NCBI GenBank assembly: GCA_964512085.1
Contig: CAZEIU010000002.1
Span: forward strand, 4,879 to 68,878
Direction: 5' to 3'
DNA length: 64,000 nt
Source of the DNA: JAUPVL01 sp964512085
GTDB taxonomy: Bacteria > Patescibacteriota > Saccharimonadia > CAILAD01 > BJGX01
The notes beneath the pieces are model-generated. The model had not been told where the DNA came from and did not search any database. It worked only from the letters and a program-made list of their open reading frames with translations. A program made the translations under genes and the position numbers. The stretch's first letter is position 1; every line of letters starts with the position of its first letter. Shown piece by piece: positions 16,230-25,713 of this stretch.

Positions 16230-19163
16230 ATGTATAGATTAAATAATCGAATCCAATCAGTCATACTTTTGCTAATTATTACTCTTGGATTGGCTAGCAT
16301 TGCTTTTGGTATCAAAATACACCCAGCCAAACCGGCTAGGGCTGCTACAACTTATACTGTTACCACCAATGCCGACTCTGGTGTTGGCTCATTACGCCAA
16401 GCTATTATCGACGCCAACGCCAACCCGGGGGCAGATGTAATTGTCTTTAATGCGGCTATGACTATTCAGCCAACTTCGGCTTTACCAGACATTACCGACC
16501 CAGTAGAAATAAACGGCTATACTGGCTCGCCCGGCGGTGCTACACCCAACACTGCAGTTAGTCCTAATCCTTTTAATGGAACACTCACTATAGAATTAGA
16601 TGGCACGAGTGCTGGCACAGCAAATGGGCTAACGTTTGTGGGTGGGTCTGACCTTAGTGTTGTTAGTGGGTTGGTAATAAATAATTTTGCTTTAAATGGT
16701 ATAGAATTGTCGCTAAATTCTAATATTAGAATAGTCGGTAATTACATAGGTACTGACACAGCAGGTACTGTAGATGCTGGCAATACAAGCAATGGAGTAT
16801 ATATAAATACTAGTTCTCATAACAATGCTGTCGGAGGTATCTCGGCAGCCGATCGCAATGTGATATCGGGCAACAATAATGATGGTGTAACTATTGGTGA
16901 TCCGGGTAGTACTAGTAATACTGTACTTGGTAATTATATTGGTCTAAAAGCTGATGGCAGCGCTATTTCTATAGGCAATAGTAGTAATGGTGTAAGTATT
17001 TTTAGTTCGGCAGACGAAAACTTAGTAGGAGGGACTGCTGCAACCTCTAAAAATGTGATATCTGGTAACAACAATGGTGTGTACATTAGCTCAGCAAGTT
17101 CGAATACTATATCTGGTAATTATATAGGTACAAGATACACTGGTATTGCTGCACAGACTAATACAGCCTATGGCGTTTTAGTAGATGGTTTTAGTAGCTC
17201 AACTACTATCGGTGGAACTGTCGATATTACAGTTGATGGGCCGTGTACGGGTGCATGTAATGTCATATCTGGCAACAGTTCTGATGGAGTGAGCCTTACG
17301 GGCGCCAATGTTACCGGAACAATAGTTGAGGGTAACTATATTGGTACTGACGTAAATGGAGCTATAAATCTAGGAAACACTAGTGATGGCGTTGAGGTTG
17401 GTAGCGGTGCATACAGCAATTCGGTAGGAGGAGCTAATGCTGAATCTAGAAACATAATCTCTGGCAATGGTCAGAGCGGAGTATATTTAAGTGATAGTAG
17501 TCATAATAACACTGTAGCAGGTAACTATATTGGTACAGACGTAGGGGGCACTAATAATATTGGGAATACTACAGATGGCATTCATCTTCAAGAATCAGAC
17601 AGTAATACTATTGGAGGCACAAGTGGTGTTGCTCTCGGTGGAAACTGTACGGGTTCTTGTAATCTTATTTCTGGAAACGGTGGAGATGGTATAGGCATAT
17701 TATTTAATTCAGATTCAAATATAGTAGAAGGTAACTTCGTTGGTGTAGATGTAAGCGGAGCGACTGCAATTTCTAACGCTAGCGATGGGGTAGCTATTAC
17801 GCATAGCTCTGAGAGTAATACTATTGGTGGTACTACAGCCGGATCGCGTAATATTATCTCTGGTAACTCAGTCAAAGGGGTAAACACCGAAGACTCGGGC
17901 ACAGACAATAATGTTATCTTAGGTAATTACATCGGCACCGATACTACCGGCACATCAGCAATCGGTAATAATATAGGGGTTGGTATCTCTGGTGGCAGCG
18001 GCAATATTGTGGGTGGCACTACAGCCGGCTCGCGCAATATTATCTCTGGTAGCACTTCTAGTGGCATAGCTCTTGGCGGGGATGCAATTGTGCAGGGTAA
18101 CTACATTGGCCTAAATGCTAACGGTGATGGCGTGTTGGCTAATGCCACTAGTGGGGCGAATATAGGTATTTTTGGTGGATCGAACAATATTATTGGAGGT
18201 AGTACACAAGCTGCACGTAATGTAATATCGGGCCCTTCTATTGCAGAAATCCAGGTGATTGGCGGCACTGCTTTTGGGGGTGGTCCTTCAAATGGTAATA
18301 AAATTCAGGGTAACTATATTGGTACTGATGCTACTGGTGCGGTACGCGCCGGATTTGGCTCTACAAAGAACGCTGTTATTTTTGTTTTTGATGCTCAGAA
18401 TAATTTGGTAGGTGGTGCTAATTCGGGTGAAGGGAACCTTATTGCTGGCAATAGTTCTGGTGTAGGCGTAAGTAACTTCTCGAGTTTTGAGGCGCTCAAC
18501 AACTCTATTCTGGGTAACAGTATCTATGATAATACTGGCGGTTCCGCTCCCTCTAATCTTGGAATAGATCTACTCGGCTCAACTGTGAATGGTACAACTT
18601 TTACGGATGCGGGAGTTACTCCAAACGATGCCGGTGATACCGATGAACTATCTAACCATCTAATGAATTTCCCCGTAATACAATCTATTACCTCCACCAA
18701 CGGTACGGCCACTGTTACTTACAATCTAGACATCAACGATGCTGAGGCTGGAGCAACCGGGTATAGAGTAGAGTTCTTTGCCAACGACAGTGCCGATCCA
18801 TCTGGAAATGGCCAAGGCCAAACTTACTTAGGCAGTGATACGGTTAGCGGTGACGTAACTGGCCGCCAAGCCACCATTACCCTGCCTGCCGGTGTAGACG
18901 GCTCTAAATACATCACTGCTACTACTACCATGACCGATAACTCTAGCGATGGTTTTGGTCACTCCAGTGAGTTTGCGGCTAATCTGCAAGCTACTTTAGT
19001 GCCAGCATCTACGCCATCTGGAGGTTCTAGCTCTATAGCCAACACTGGCCAAGCTCAGAATAACAAACCGCTTATAATAATTGCATCAGTACTTATTGCA
19101 CTGGGTGCCATAGGTATAGCCACATTGGCAGTGACAAAAATAAGAAAACGTAAATTACGTTAA
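16230..19163 (+). CDS. Giant secreted beta-helix surface protein with C-terminal IANTG anchor-like signal
   Basis: 977 residues. Signal peptide (about 1-38, ending ARA), a CSLREA-type opening (TTNADSGVGSLRQAIIDAN), then about nine copies of a coil unit with the core GNYIGT(D) and NVISGN spaced roughly 65-75 residues apart, forming a right-handed parallel beta-helix. A fibronectin-like segment (about 800-910) follows. The tail has IANTG (936-940), a hydrophobic helix and KIRKRKLR, like a sortase signal with Ala in place of Pro. Such proteins are typically adhesins or glycan-binding. TACAAT with an upstream TGA lies at 16205-16210; there is no SD. It is the largest gene in the window. Confidence 0.85.
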   Translation: MYRLNNRIQSVILLLIITLGLASIAFGIKIHPAKPARAATTYTVTTNADSGVGSLRQAIIDANANPGADVIVFNAAMTIQPTSALPDITDPVEINGYTGSPGGATPNTAVSPNPFNGTLTIELDGTSAGTANGLTFVGGSDLSVVSGLVINNFALNGIELSLNSNIRIVGNYIGTDTAGTVDAGNTSNGVYINTSSHNNAVGGISAADRNVISGNNNDGVTIGDPGSTSNTVLGNYIGLKADGSAISIGNSSNGVSIFSSADENLVGGTAATSKNVISGNNNGVYISSASSNTISGNYIGTRYTGIAAQTNTAYGVLVDGFSSSTTIGGTVDITVDGPCTGACNVISGNSSDGVSLTGANVTGTIVEGNYIGTDVNGAINLGNTSDGVEVGSGAYSNSVGGANAESRNIISGNGQSGVYLSDSSHNNTVAGNYIGTDVGGTNNIGNTTDGIHLQESDSNTIGGTSGVALGGNCTGSCNLISGNGGDGIGILFNSDSNIVEGNFVGVDVSGATAISNASDGVAITHSSESNTIGGTTAGSRNIISGNSVKGVNTEDSGTDNNVILGNYIGTDTTGTSAIGNNIGVGISGGSGNIVGGTTAGSRNIISGSTSSGIALGGDAIVQGNYIGLNANGDGVLANATSGANIGIFGGSNNIIGGSTQAARNVISGPSIAEIQVIGGTAFGGGPSNGNKIQGNYIGTDATGAVRAGFGSTKNAVIFVFDAQNNLVGGANSGEGNLIAGNSSGVGVSNFSSFEALNNSILGNSIYDNTGGSAPSNLGIDLLGSTVNGTTFTDAGVTPNDAGDTDELSNHLMNFPVIQSITSTNGTATVTYNLDINDAEAGATGYRVEFFANDSADPSGNGQGQTYLGSDTVSGDVTGRQATITLPAGVDGSKYITATTTMTDNSSDGFGHSSEFAANLQATLVPASTPSGGSSSIANTGQAQNNKPLIIIASVLIALGAIGIATLAVTKIRKRKLR

Positions 19164-19184
19164 AGCATTAATAAAAGTAGCTAT

Positions 19185-19949
19185 TTAACTACTAGGATAT
19201 TCGGGGCGACCAATAAACATAAAACTATTTATTGGTAATAATCTAAAGGCACCAAAACCAGCAATGTTTTGCTGAGGCAGTTGCCCCCAAGCACGACTGT
19301 CATAACTACCATCGGGGCTACGGTTGTCGCCCATAACAAAGACTTTGCCTTCTTCTACAACTTGGTCAATATCGCCTTCGGTTTTATATTGCGGGTCAAT
19401 ATACTTTTCGTTTAACACAAACCCATCGGGGTGTTGCTGATTGTAGATAGTAACTACACCATCTTTGACTGTAATTCTCTCACCAGGCAAAGCAATAGCG
19501 CGTTTAATAAAGAAAGTATCGGGTGCGCCCGGTGGTCTAAAAATAAGTACATCACCTCTATGAATATCCATATTTTTTTGCCCAAAAAGTTTGGTTATAT
19601 CAAACATAGTAATAGGAATCTTAGAAGTTATAAGATAATCGTCGTTGTGAAAATCTGGCTCCATACTGCTGCCCGATACATAAAAAGGCAAGAATATAAA
19701 GTTTTGAATAATTAAAACTATTCCAACGGTTACTCCTACCCATATAAGTAATTCTTTGATGATAGAACGTTTTTTCTCGGGTTCTTCTTCGTAGTCACCA
19801 GTACTGTCTGGAGCATTTAGTTCTTGAAGGTCTTTATTGTAAGCCTCGTGAGACTGTTGCTGTTGCAATAGTTTTTGTTCTGCCTCAATTCGCTCCTGCT
19901 CGGTTTGCGGAGTAATTTTTTTGCCTGGCTCTAGTTCAGATTCGCTCAT
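19185..19949 (-). CDS. lepB: Signal peptidase I
   Basis: 254 residues. A cytoplasmic extension of about 65 residues (Glu/Gln-rich, probably coiled coil) precedes one membrane helix, then the catalytic Ser in SGSSMEPDF, the Lys in FFIKRAIALPGE, and the family block VMGDNRSPDGSYDSRAWG. It removes signal peptides from proteins exported through Sec, including the surface proteins in this window. The extension is unusual in length. Its -10 is 7 bases from the ATG, so the mRNA is predicted leaderless. Confidence 0.94.
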   Translation of the reverse strand: MSESELEPGKKITPQTEQERIEAEQKLLQQQQSHEAYNKDLQELNAPDSTGDYEEEPEKKRSIIKELLIWVGVTVGIVLIIQNFIFLPFYVSGSSMEPDFHNDDYLITSKIPITMFDITKLFGQKNMDIHRGDVLIFRPPGAPDTFFIKRAIALPGERITVKDGVVTIYNQQHPDGFVLNEKYIDPQYKTEGDIDQVVEEGKVFVMGDNRSPDGSYDSRAWGQLPQQNIAGFGAFRLLPINSFMFIGRPEYPSS

Positions 19950-19956
19950 TAGTACT

Positions 19957-20017
19957 ATTATAGACTCTTTGGTGGTTTATCAAAAGCATTTTTAATTGTA
20001 TTGTTTGTAGTTATAAT
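19957..20017. promoter_or_regulatory. Divergent leaderless promoters for lepB and the LCP gene
   Basis: On the minus strand TATAAT (19957-19962) ends 7 bases before the lepB ATG. On the plus strand TATAAT (20012-20017) ends 7 bases before the LCP ATG at 20025. Neither gene has an SD and the -35 elements are weak. Confidence 0.55.
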
Positions 20018-20024
20018 AGAGCTA

Positions 20025-21392
20025 ATGAGACTAAAAAAATCAAACGACGATGCAATATCGCCAACTTATAGTTTAGACCAAAAAGTAAAAAAACCTTTCT
20101 ATAAAAAACTCTGGCTCAAGATTGTACTTGCTGTAATGTTAATACTAGTAATTGCCAGTAGTGCCTATGCCTATAATACCTACAAAAAGCTAGGCAAGGT
20201 GATTCAAAAAAATAGTGGAGTAGCTGCAGAAGGCCTCAAAACCGAAAACGTGACACCCGAAAAACTCAATGGCGAAGGTGATGGTAGGGTAAATATATTA
20301 CTGCTTGGCGTAGGCGACAAAGGTCATAGTGGTGAGAAACTCAGCGATACTATTATTGTGGCAAGCTATGACCCCAAAACTCATGATGTGGCTATGCTAA
20401 GTATTCCACGAGATTTATATGTAAGTATTGATGGAGAAGGTTATGCCAAGATTAATGCCGCCCATGCTTTTGGTGAACAAGAAAAAGAAGGCGGTGGCCC
20501 CGAATTAGCCAAAAAAACCGTATCGCAAGTGTTGGGCATACCAATTCATTATTATGTTCGTGCTGATTTTACTGCTCTAAAACAAGCTGTAGATGTTGTA
20601 GGAGGAATAGATGTGACGGTCAAAAAAGACTTAGTTGACCCAGAGTACCCATGTAGTAAGCAAGAGGATTTGGTGTGTGGATTTAGTCTAATGGCTGGGC
20701 AGCAACACTTAAACGGAAGCGCTGCACTCAAATATTCGCGTTGTCGCAAGGGTGACTGTGGCGATGATTATGGTAGAGCCCAACGCCAGCAAGACGTACT
20801 AGTTGCGCTACGTCAAAAAGCTATGCAGCAAAATATTTTGATGAATCCTGCTAAAATAACCGACCTTATTGGTATAGTTTCTAATAATATTCGCACCGAT
20901 TTGCAACCTCGCGAAATACAACGCTTGGCCGAAATTGCTAAAGCAACCGATCCGCAAAAAATAACCACAAAGGTTTTAGATAATGAAACCAACCATTTGG
21001 TAGTAAATGATAGTATTGGTAATGAAAGCGTGGTGGTACCCGCCGAGGGGATTGGATCTTACAAAGCCATACAGGCCTACGTACGTAGTATTTTTGTGGA
21101 TGGTTATATCAAACAAGAAGCCGCTACAATTGAGCTACAAAACGCTACTGGCAACAAATCGCAGACCGCTCTGGCTAGCGAGCTTCTTAAAAGTTATAAT
21201 TATAACGTAGTATCTTCAGTGGCTTTGCCGACAGTTGCCAAAAAAACCAGAATAATAGACAACACCGGCGGTAAAAAGCCTTACACAATTCAATACTTAC
21301 AAAAAAGACTCAACGCAGTGGCCGAGACTAATAGCGCCGAAGCGCCTAGTCCTACTGCCGATATAACAGTTATCTTAGGAGCAGATTATTAA
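20025..21392 (+). CDS. LytR-CpsA-Psr family phosphotransferase
   Basis: 455 residues from ATG 20025; a longer frame opening at 20001 would start before the predicted mRNA. One N-terminal membrane helix is followed by the LCP catalytic domain: NILLLGVGD, the conserved Arg/Asp set in SDTIIVASYD and SIPRDLYVSI, KINAAHAFG, and LKYSRCRKGDCGDDYGRAQRQQ. A LytR_C-type domain closes the protein. LCP enzymes ligate wall polymers from undecaprenyl carriers to peptidoglycan. uppS, for carrier synthesis, is also in this window. Confidence 0.92.
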   Translation: MRLKKSNDDAISPTYSLDQKVKKPFYKKLWLKIVLAVMLILVIASSAYAYNTYKKLGKVIQKNSGVAAEGLKTENVTPEKLNGEGDGRVNILLLGVGDKGHSGEKLSDTIIVASYDPKTHDVAMLSIPRDLYVSIDGEGYAKINAAHAFGEQEKEGGGPELAKKTVSQVLGIPIHYYVRADFTALKQAVDVVGGIDVTVKKDLVDPEYPCSKQEDLVCGFSLMAGQQHLNGSAALKYSRCRKGDCGDDYGRAQRQQDVLVALRQKAMQQNILMNPAKITDLIGIVSNNIRTDLQPREIQRLAEIAKATDPQKITTKVLDNETNHLVVNDSIGNESVVVPAEGIGSYKAIQAYVRSIFVDGYIKQEAATIELQNATGNKSQTALASELLKSYNYNVVSSVALPTVAKKTRIIDNTGGKKPYTIQYLQKRLNAVAETNSAEAPSPTADITVILGADY

Positions 21393-22197
21393 ACTTCGCG
21401 ATCAACTCAAACGAATAGAAATACTAACCCACGACCAACGCTTAATTGCGGCGGCGAGTGGTATTATTACGCTTATTGCTATTGCACTTATGTACTATTC
21501 GCCTTATCAAATATTATTATTACCAATTGTTTTGGTACTAAATTACTTCTTACTAGGCCGATTGTTGGTAAATCATAAAAGATCGCATGTGTTTGCACGC
21601 ATGATCAAACCTAGTTTGTGGCTACTTATTCTATATGGTTATTTATTTAGTTTGCACGCTATTTTCTTATTAAATATAGTTTGGTTTAGTTTGTTTTGCG
21701 TTTTGGTGGGAGCAGGTTATGGCATAATGATGATTCAAGAGATTCGCACCCAGCCCCGAGTAATTGTCGACAACATATTACAAGCGATTCTGATCGTAAT
21801 TAGTACTACTCTTGCGAGTATCGCTTTAGCTTACTGGCACTGGCCAACAGTACTAGTTATGCTAAGTCTTTGGCTAATAATGTTTTTCTTGGCTCTAAGT
21901 TGGCTAGTGGGCTTTACTAACAAGCCGTATATGATAGCCGTAGTTTGGGCGCTTATTGTTATAGAAATATTCTGGATTAGTACTCGATGGATTAATCTTT
22001 ATCATATTCCGAGCACTGCCTTTTTATTAAGCCAAGCTGCTTTGGTGGTAGGAGCACTAGCTTACGGTTTTGGTGGCTTGTACTTTCATTATAAAAACCA
22101 AACTCTCAAAAGAGCCTTACTATTTGAGTATATTGGTGTCACAACGGCGATTTTTATTGCGTTAATGTTTTTAAGTAAATGGTCGGTAGCGATTTAA
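21388..22197 (+). CDS. Polytopic membrane protein, possibly with ATT start overlapping the LCP stop
   Basis: About 269 residues with seven or so hydrophobic helices. The first ATG (21490) has no SD and would remove a well-formed N-terminus (IKLRDQLKRIEILTHDQRL and half of a helix). The reading frame is open back to a TAG at 21376. AGGAG (21377-21381) lies 6 bases before an ATT at 21388 that overlaps the LCP stop as ATTAA, so an AUU start with translational coupling is the best reading. I do not recognise the family with confidence; DUF5656-type proteins beside LCP genes are a possibility. Function unknown. Confidence 0.6.
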   Translation: MKLRDQLKRIEILTHDQRLIAAASGIITLIAIALMYYSPYQILLLPIVLVLNYFLLGRLLVNHKRSHVFARMIKPSLWLLILYGYLFSLHAIFLLNIVWFSLFCVLVGAGYGIMMIQEIRTQPRVIVDNILQAILIVISTTLASIALAYWHWPTVLVMLSLWLIMFFLALSWLVGFTNKPYMIAVVWALIVIEIFWISTRWINLYHIPSTAFLLSQAALVVGALAYGFGGLYFHYKNQTLKRALLFEYIGVTTAIFIALMFLSKWSVAI

Positions 22198-22207
22198 AAT
22201 TTAGAAT

Positions 22208-23338
22208 ATGCCACAAAAAGAAAATTCAAACAATCAAATAGAAAATCAATCTCAAAAAAGTCTTAGCTTAGTCTTTGTAGTGCTTGCTTGTCTGGTGGCT
22301 GGGTTTGTTGGAGCGGCTGCTTATGGGTGGGTCTCGGCAAAACTACCAAACTCTCGTATAGCCAATACACAAAGCAAAAATGTGGTAGTGAGTGAACAAA
22401 ATGCCACTATAGATATCGCCAAAAAAGTTGGCCCAAGTGTCGTGAGTATTACGAGCTCAAGCTCTGGCCAAGATGTATTTGGTAGAGCTACCCAGCAACA
22501 AGCAGCCGGTACAGGAATAGTCTTAAGTGCAAACGGATTAATACTTACCAATAAGCACGTAGTAGAAGGCGGAAGTGCTTTTGTAGTCACTACTTCAGAT
22601 CAAAAACAATACAAAGATGCCAAGGTGGTTGCTACCGATCCAAGTAACGACATTGCGTTTATAAAGGTAGATGCCAGTGGTCTTAAGCCAGCAGAGCTAG
22701 GAGATAGTAGCAAGGTAGAGATTGGCTCTTTTGTTGTAGCTATTGGCAATGCCTTAGGCGAGTTTCAAAACACCGTAACTACTGGGGTTATCTCGGGCAA
22801 AGGCCGTCCGGTAACAGCTGCATCTGGAGATTCGGCCGAGAAATTGCAAAATCTATTTCAAACTGACGCTGCAATTAACCCCGGCAACTCTGGTGGCCCG
22901 CTGGTGAATATTGACGGTCAAGTAATTGGTATTAACACTGCAGTAGCCGGCCAAGGCTCAGAAAATATTGGTTTTGCCATACCTATTAATGAAGCCAAGC
23001 GAGATATTGAGACAGTCGAAAAAGGTCAACAAATCAAACGTGCCTATCTAGGCGTAGCCTATGTAATGTTAAACTCAGAGCTCGCTCAAGAAAATAATAT
23101 TAAAGTCGACAAAGGCGCTTATATTTCTAATACCGGCGCTAATCAAGATAGCCCTGCGCAATCAGCGGGTCTAAAAACTGGTGATGTGATAATAAAAATT
23201 GATAATACTGAACTTACCGAAGACAACAACTTAAGTAGCGTAATAGCTTCATATAATCCGGGCGACACTGTAACAGTTACTTTTGTAAGAGACGGCAAAG
23301 AACAAACTGTCAAAGTTAAACTTGGCCAAAAAACCTAG
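22208..23338 (+). CDS. HtrA/DegP-type serine protease with PDZ domain
   Basis: 376 residues. N-terminal membrane anchor (about 20-42), a trypsin-like domain with catalytic His in TNKHVVEGG, Asp in SNDIAFIKV and Ser in NPGNSGGPL, then one PDZ domain (about 280-370, with AYLGVAYV and GLKTGDVIIKI). It degrades or refolds damaged exported proteins at the outer face of the membrane. It follows the membrane protein gene by 10 bases and probably belongs to the LCP transcript. Confidence 0.94.
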   Translation: MPQKENSNNQIENQSQKSLSLVFVVLACLVAGFVGAAAYGWVSAKLPNSRIANTQSKNVVVSEQNATIDIAKKVGPSVVSITSSSSGQDVFGRATQQQAAGTGIVLSANGLILTNKHVVEGGSAFVVTTSDQKQYKDAKVVATDPSNDIAFIKVDASGLKPAELGDSSKVEIGSFVVAIGNALGEFQNTVTTGVISGKGRPVTAASGDSAEKLQNLFQTDAAINPGNSGGPLVNIDGQVIGINTAVAGQGSENIGFAIPINEAKRDIETVEKGQQIKRAYLGVAYVMLNSELAQENNIKVDKGAYISNTGANQDSPAQSAGLKTGDVIIKIDNTELTEDNNLSSVIASYNPGDTVTVTFVRDGKEQTVKVKLGQKT

Positions 23339-23352
23339 TTTTAGCACTACGC

Positions 23353-24171
23353 TTATTGGTTTTGAAAACCCAAAATAAAATAATCTTCAAATATAGCTTT
23401 TAAGCCAATAGACTCAGCCAAGTCTTTTAAGCTTTGATGTTGCCAAGGGTCAGACTCATGATAAACCAGCGCATTAGATTTAATATGTTTTGGCAATTGC
23501 TCATAAAACTTTCTATACAGTTCTAGCCCGTCGCCTTTACCACCAAACAGCGCAATGGCTGGTTCGTTTTGCACCTCTGGTTTCATTTTGCCTTTATAGT
23601 CTAGTGATACGTAGGGCAAATTTGTGACTACTACGTCGTATTTATTTTGTATCTTTGAGAATAGATCAGACTCTACAAACTCAATTGAATTAGGCGTTAA
23701 TAACTGCTCAGCATTTCTATGAGCAACCTTTAGTGCATCGGCTGATATCTCGGTAGCAGTTATACTTATGTCTGGTCGGTATTTGGCTATTGCAACTGCG
23801 ATAGCCCCAGAGCCAGTACCGATGTCAATTAGGGTGCTATTACGAGGCGCCATTTTTATTACTTGTTCTACGATGGTTTCGGTCTCGACTCTAGGGGATA
23901 AGACTCTATTGTCTATATAAAACTCAAGGCCATAAAATTCTAATTTGTTGGTAATGTAACAAACTGGTTCTCTTTGGAGTCTTCGCTCAATTAGTTCATT
24001 AAAGCGATTAACTTGCTTGGGGCTCAACTCTTGTTCGACATGAGCAATAAGATATTCTTTGGGCTTAGCAAGCAAATAAGCCATTAAAAGTTGAGCATCT
24101 AATTGAGCCGAATGAATGCCCGCGTTTTTTAATCGCTTGCTAGCTTGAGATATTTGATTAGCTATTGTCAT
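23353..24171 (-). CDS. prmC: Release-factor glutamine methyltransferase PrmC
   Basis: 272 residues. SAM-binding IDIGTGSGAIAVAIA (about 117-131) and catalytic loop TNLPYVS where most homologues have NPPY; Asn and Tyr are kept, the first Pro is Leu. It methylates the GGQ glutamine of RF1 and RF2, both encoded in this window. The start lies inside the end of prfA (14-base overlap), so translation is probably coupled. The NLPY change is also seen in other methyltransferase relatives and need not abolish activity. Confidence 0.92.
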   Translation of the reverse strand: MTIANQISQASKRLKNAGIHSAQLDAQLLMAYLLAKPKEYLIAHVEQELSPKQVNRFNELIERRLQREPVCYITNKLEFYGLEFYIDNRVLSPRVETETIVEQVIKMAPRNSTLIDIGTGSGAIAVAIAKYRPDISITATEISADALKVAHRNAEQLLTPNSIEFVESDLFSKIQNKYDVVVTNLPYVSLDYKGKMKPEVQNEPAIALFGGKGDGLELYRKFYEQLPKHIKSNALVYHESDPWQHQSLKDLAESIGLKAIFEDYFILGFQNQ

Positions 24172-25225
24172 TATCTTGAAGGGCCTTGGCTATATCGGCG
24201 TCTTGCAAGGCATTGAATAATTTGTCGAGATCGCCATCTAACACTTTGGCAATGCCATGAGTTGTAAAACCAATTCTATGGTCTGTAATACGATCTTGAG
24301 GAAAATTGTATGTTCTTATTTTTTCAGATCTATCACCAGTACCAATTTGTGATCGACGATTTTGGCCGAGTTCTTCGGCTTCTTTTTGAGCTCTAAGATC
24401 GAGCAGGCGAGAGCGTAAAACGTTCATGGCCTTGAGCTTATTTTTGAGCTGAGATTTTTCGTCTTGGCAGGTAGCCACTATGCCGGTAGGTATGTGAGTG
24501 ATGCGCACTGCGCTGTCGGTGGTGTTTACACTCTGCCCACCATGGCCTCCACTACGAAAGACATCTATTCGTAGTTCGGCTGGGTTAATCTCTATGTCGG
24601 CTTCTTCGGCCTCGGGTAGTACGGCCACGGTTGCTGTGCTGGTATGAATACGGCCAGCGCTCTCAGTAGCTGGTATGCGCTGCACCCTATGTACGCCACT
24701 TTCATATTTGAGCTTACCATAAGCATTTGCTCCGCTTACAGTAATAATAACTTCTTTATAGCCTCCATTGGCATTTGCACTCTCGCTTAATAGCTCAACT
24801 TTGAGGCTATGGGTTTCGGCATAGCGCATATACATTCTAAGTAGCTCTGCTGCAAACAGGCTTGATTCGTCGCCACCAGCTCCAGCCCTAATCTCTACGA
24901 TGGCGTTTTTGCTATCATTGGGGTCAGTGGGCAATAGGGCTTTTTGAGCCTCGGCTTGTAGTTTAGTCAGCTGTGGCTCAAGCTCACTAATGGTCTCGGT
25001 AGCTAGTTCTTTCATTTCGTTATCATTGAGCATTGTTTTAGCGTCTTCAATTTCTTGCTCGAGTTTTTGGATTCTACTAAATAGATCGATCTTTTCTTGT
25101 AAATCTCTTTGTTTGTTTACCAAAGCACCAGCATTGGGGCTAGTATATACCTCGGGTTGAGATAGTTCTTCTTCTACCTTACGAAGCTCGGTTGTTAAAT
25201 TGTTGATTTTTTCAGTGTAATCCAT
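24158..25225 (-). CDS. prfA: Peptide chain release factor 1
   Basis: 355 residues. GGQ loop in RSGGHGGQSVNTTDSAVR; the codon-recognition region has VHRVQRIPATESAGR upstream of HTSTATVAVLPE, characteristic of RF1 (UAA/UAG). N-terminal coiled helices precede domain 2. Second gene of rpmE-prfA-prmC. A -10 TATAAT about 27 bases upstream and absence of an SD suggest a short-leader mRNA. Confidence 0.95.
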   Translation of the reverse strand: MDYTEKINNLTTELRKVEEELSQPEVYTSPNAGALVNKQRDLQEKIDLFSRIQKLEQEIEDAKTMLNDNEMKELATETISELEPQLTKLQAEAQKALLPTDPNDSKNAIVEIRAGAGGDESSLFAAELLRMYMRYAETHSLKVELLSESANANGGYKEVIITVSGANAYGKLKYESGVHRVQRIPATESAGRIHTSTATVAVLPEAEEADIEINPAELRIDVFRSGGHGGQSVNTTDSAVRITHIPTGIVATCQDEKSQLKNKLKAMNVLRSRLLDLRAQKEAEELGQNRRSQIGTGDRSEKIRTYNFPQDRITDHRIGFTTHGIAKVLDGDLDKLFNALQDADIAKALQDNDNS

Positions 25226-25314
25226 AGTTGTTTACTTAATAAAAAATACTGTTTCTATTATACTTTTGTTGCTACCATGTAGGCAAAAATATCAATTAAA
25301 AAACAGTATTTTAG

Positions 25315-25641
25315 TTATTTATCGTCGGTTTTGAGCTTCTTAAGGGCTGCTTTGGTGTCAACTTTGGTTGACTCTTTAGTAGACTTAGATTTTTTAATAG
25401 CTTTTTGAGCTTTTTTCGACAAGGCTTCTTTTTTGGCTTCGGCGGCAGCAGTTTTGGCTCTAAATCGATCAACTCTACCAGCGGTGTCAACTAATTTTTG
25501 TTTGCCAGTATAGAATGGGTGACAATTGCTGCAAACATCAACATTCATTTCGCTTACAGTAGAATACGACTCAAAGCTCGTACCGCAACCGGCACAAGTA
25601 ACTTTGGTTTTCTTATATTCTGGATGAATTTTAGTTTTCAT
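25315..25641 (-). CDS. rpmE: 50S ribosomal protein L31 with Lys-rich tail
   Basis: 108 residues. The zinc-binding form is clear from CAGC (16-19) and CSNC (37-40), with the family ending FYTGKQKLVDTAGRVDRF. Beyond residue 70 comes an Ala/Lys-rich extension of about 40 residues absent from typical L31 (66-90 residues), probably a flexible rRNA-contacting tail. First gene of the rpmE-prfA-prmC group, an order also seen in other bacteria. Confidence 0.95.
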   Translation of the reverse strand: MKTKIHPEYKKTKVTCAGCGTSFESYSTVSEMNVDVCSNCHPFYTGKQKLVDTAGRVDRFRAKTAAAEAKKEALSKKAQKAIKKSKSTKESTKVDTKAALKKLKTDDK

Positions 25642-25650
25642 ATCTTAGTT

Positions 25651-25679
25651 ATGATAACAGATTATTACTACTATTTCAA
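25651..25679 (-). promoter_or_regulatory. Promoter of rpmE, near-leaderless
   Basis: On the minus strand TTGAAA (25674-25679), a 17-base spacer and TATCAT (25651-25656), ending 9 bases before the ATG at 25641. No SD. Confidence 0.6.
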
Positions 25680-25713
25680 TATAAAAACCCCTTCAATTTG
25701 AAGGGGTATAAAA

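Noticed and set aside
23080..23160. SNTGA sequence in HtrA as a sortase motif
   Set aside because: It lies inside the PDZ domain, with no following hydrophobic helix and basic tail.
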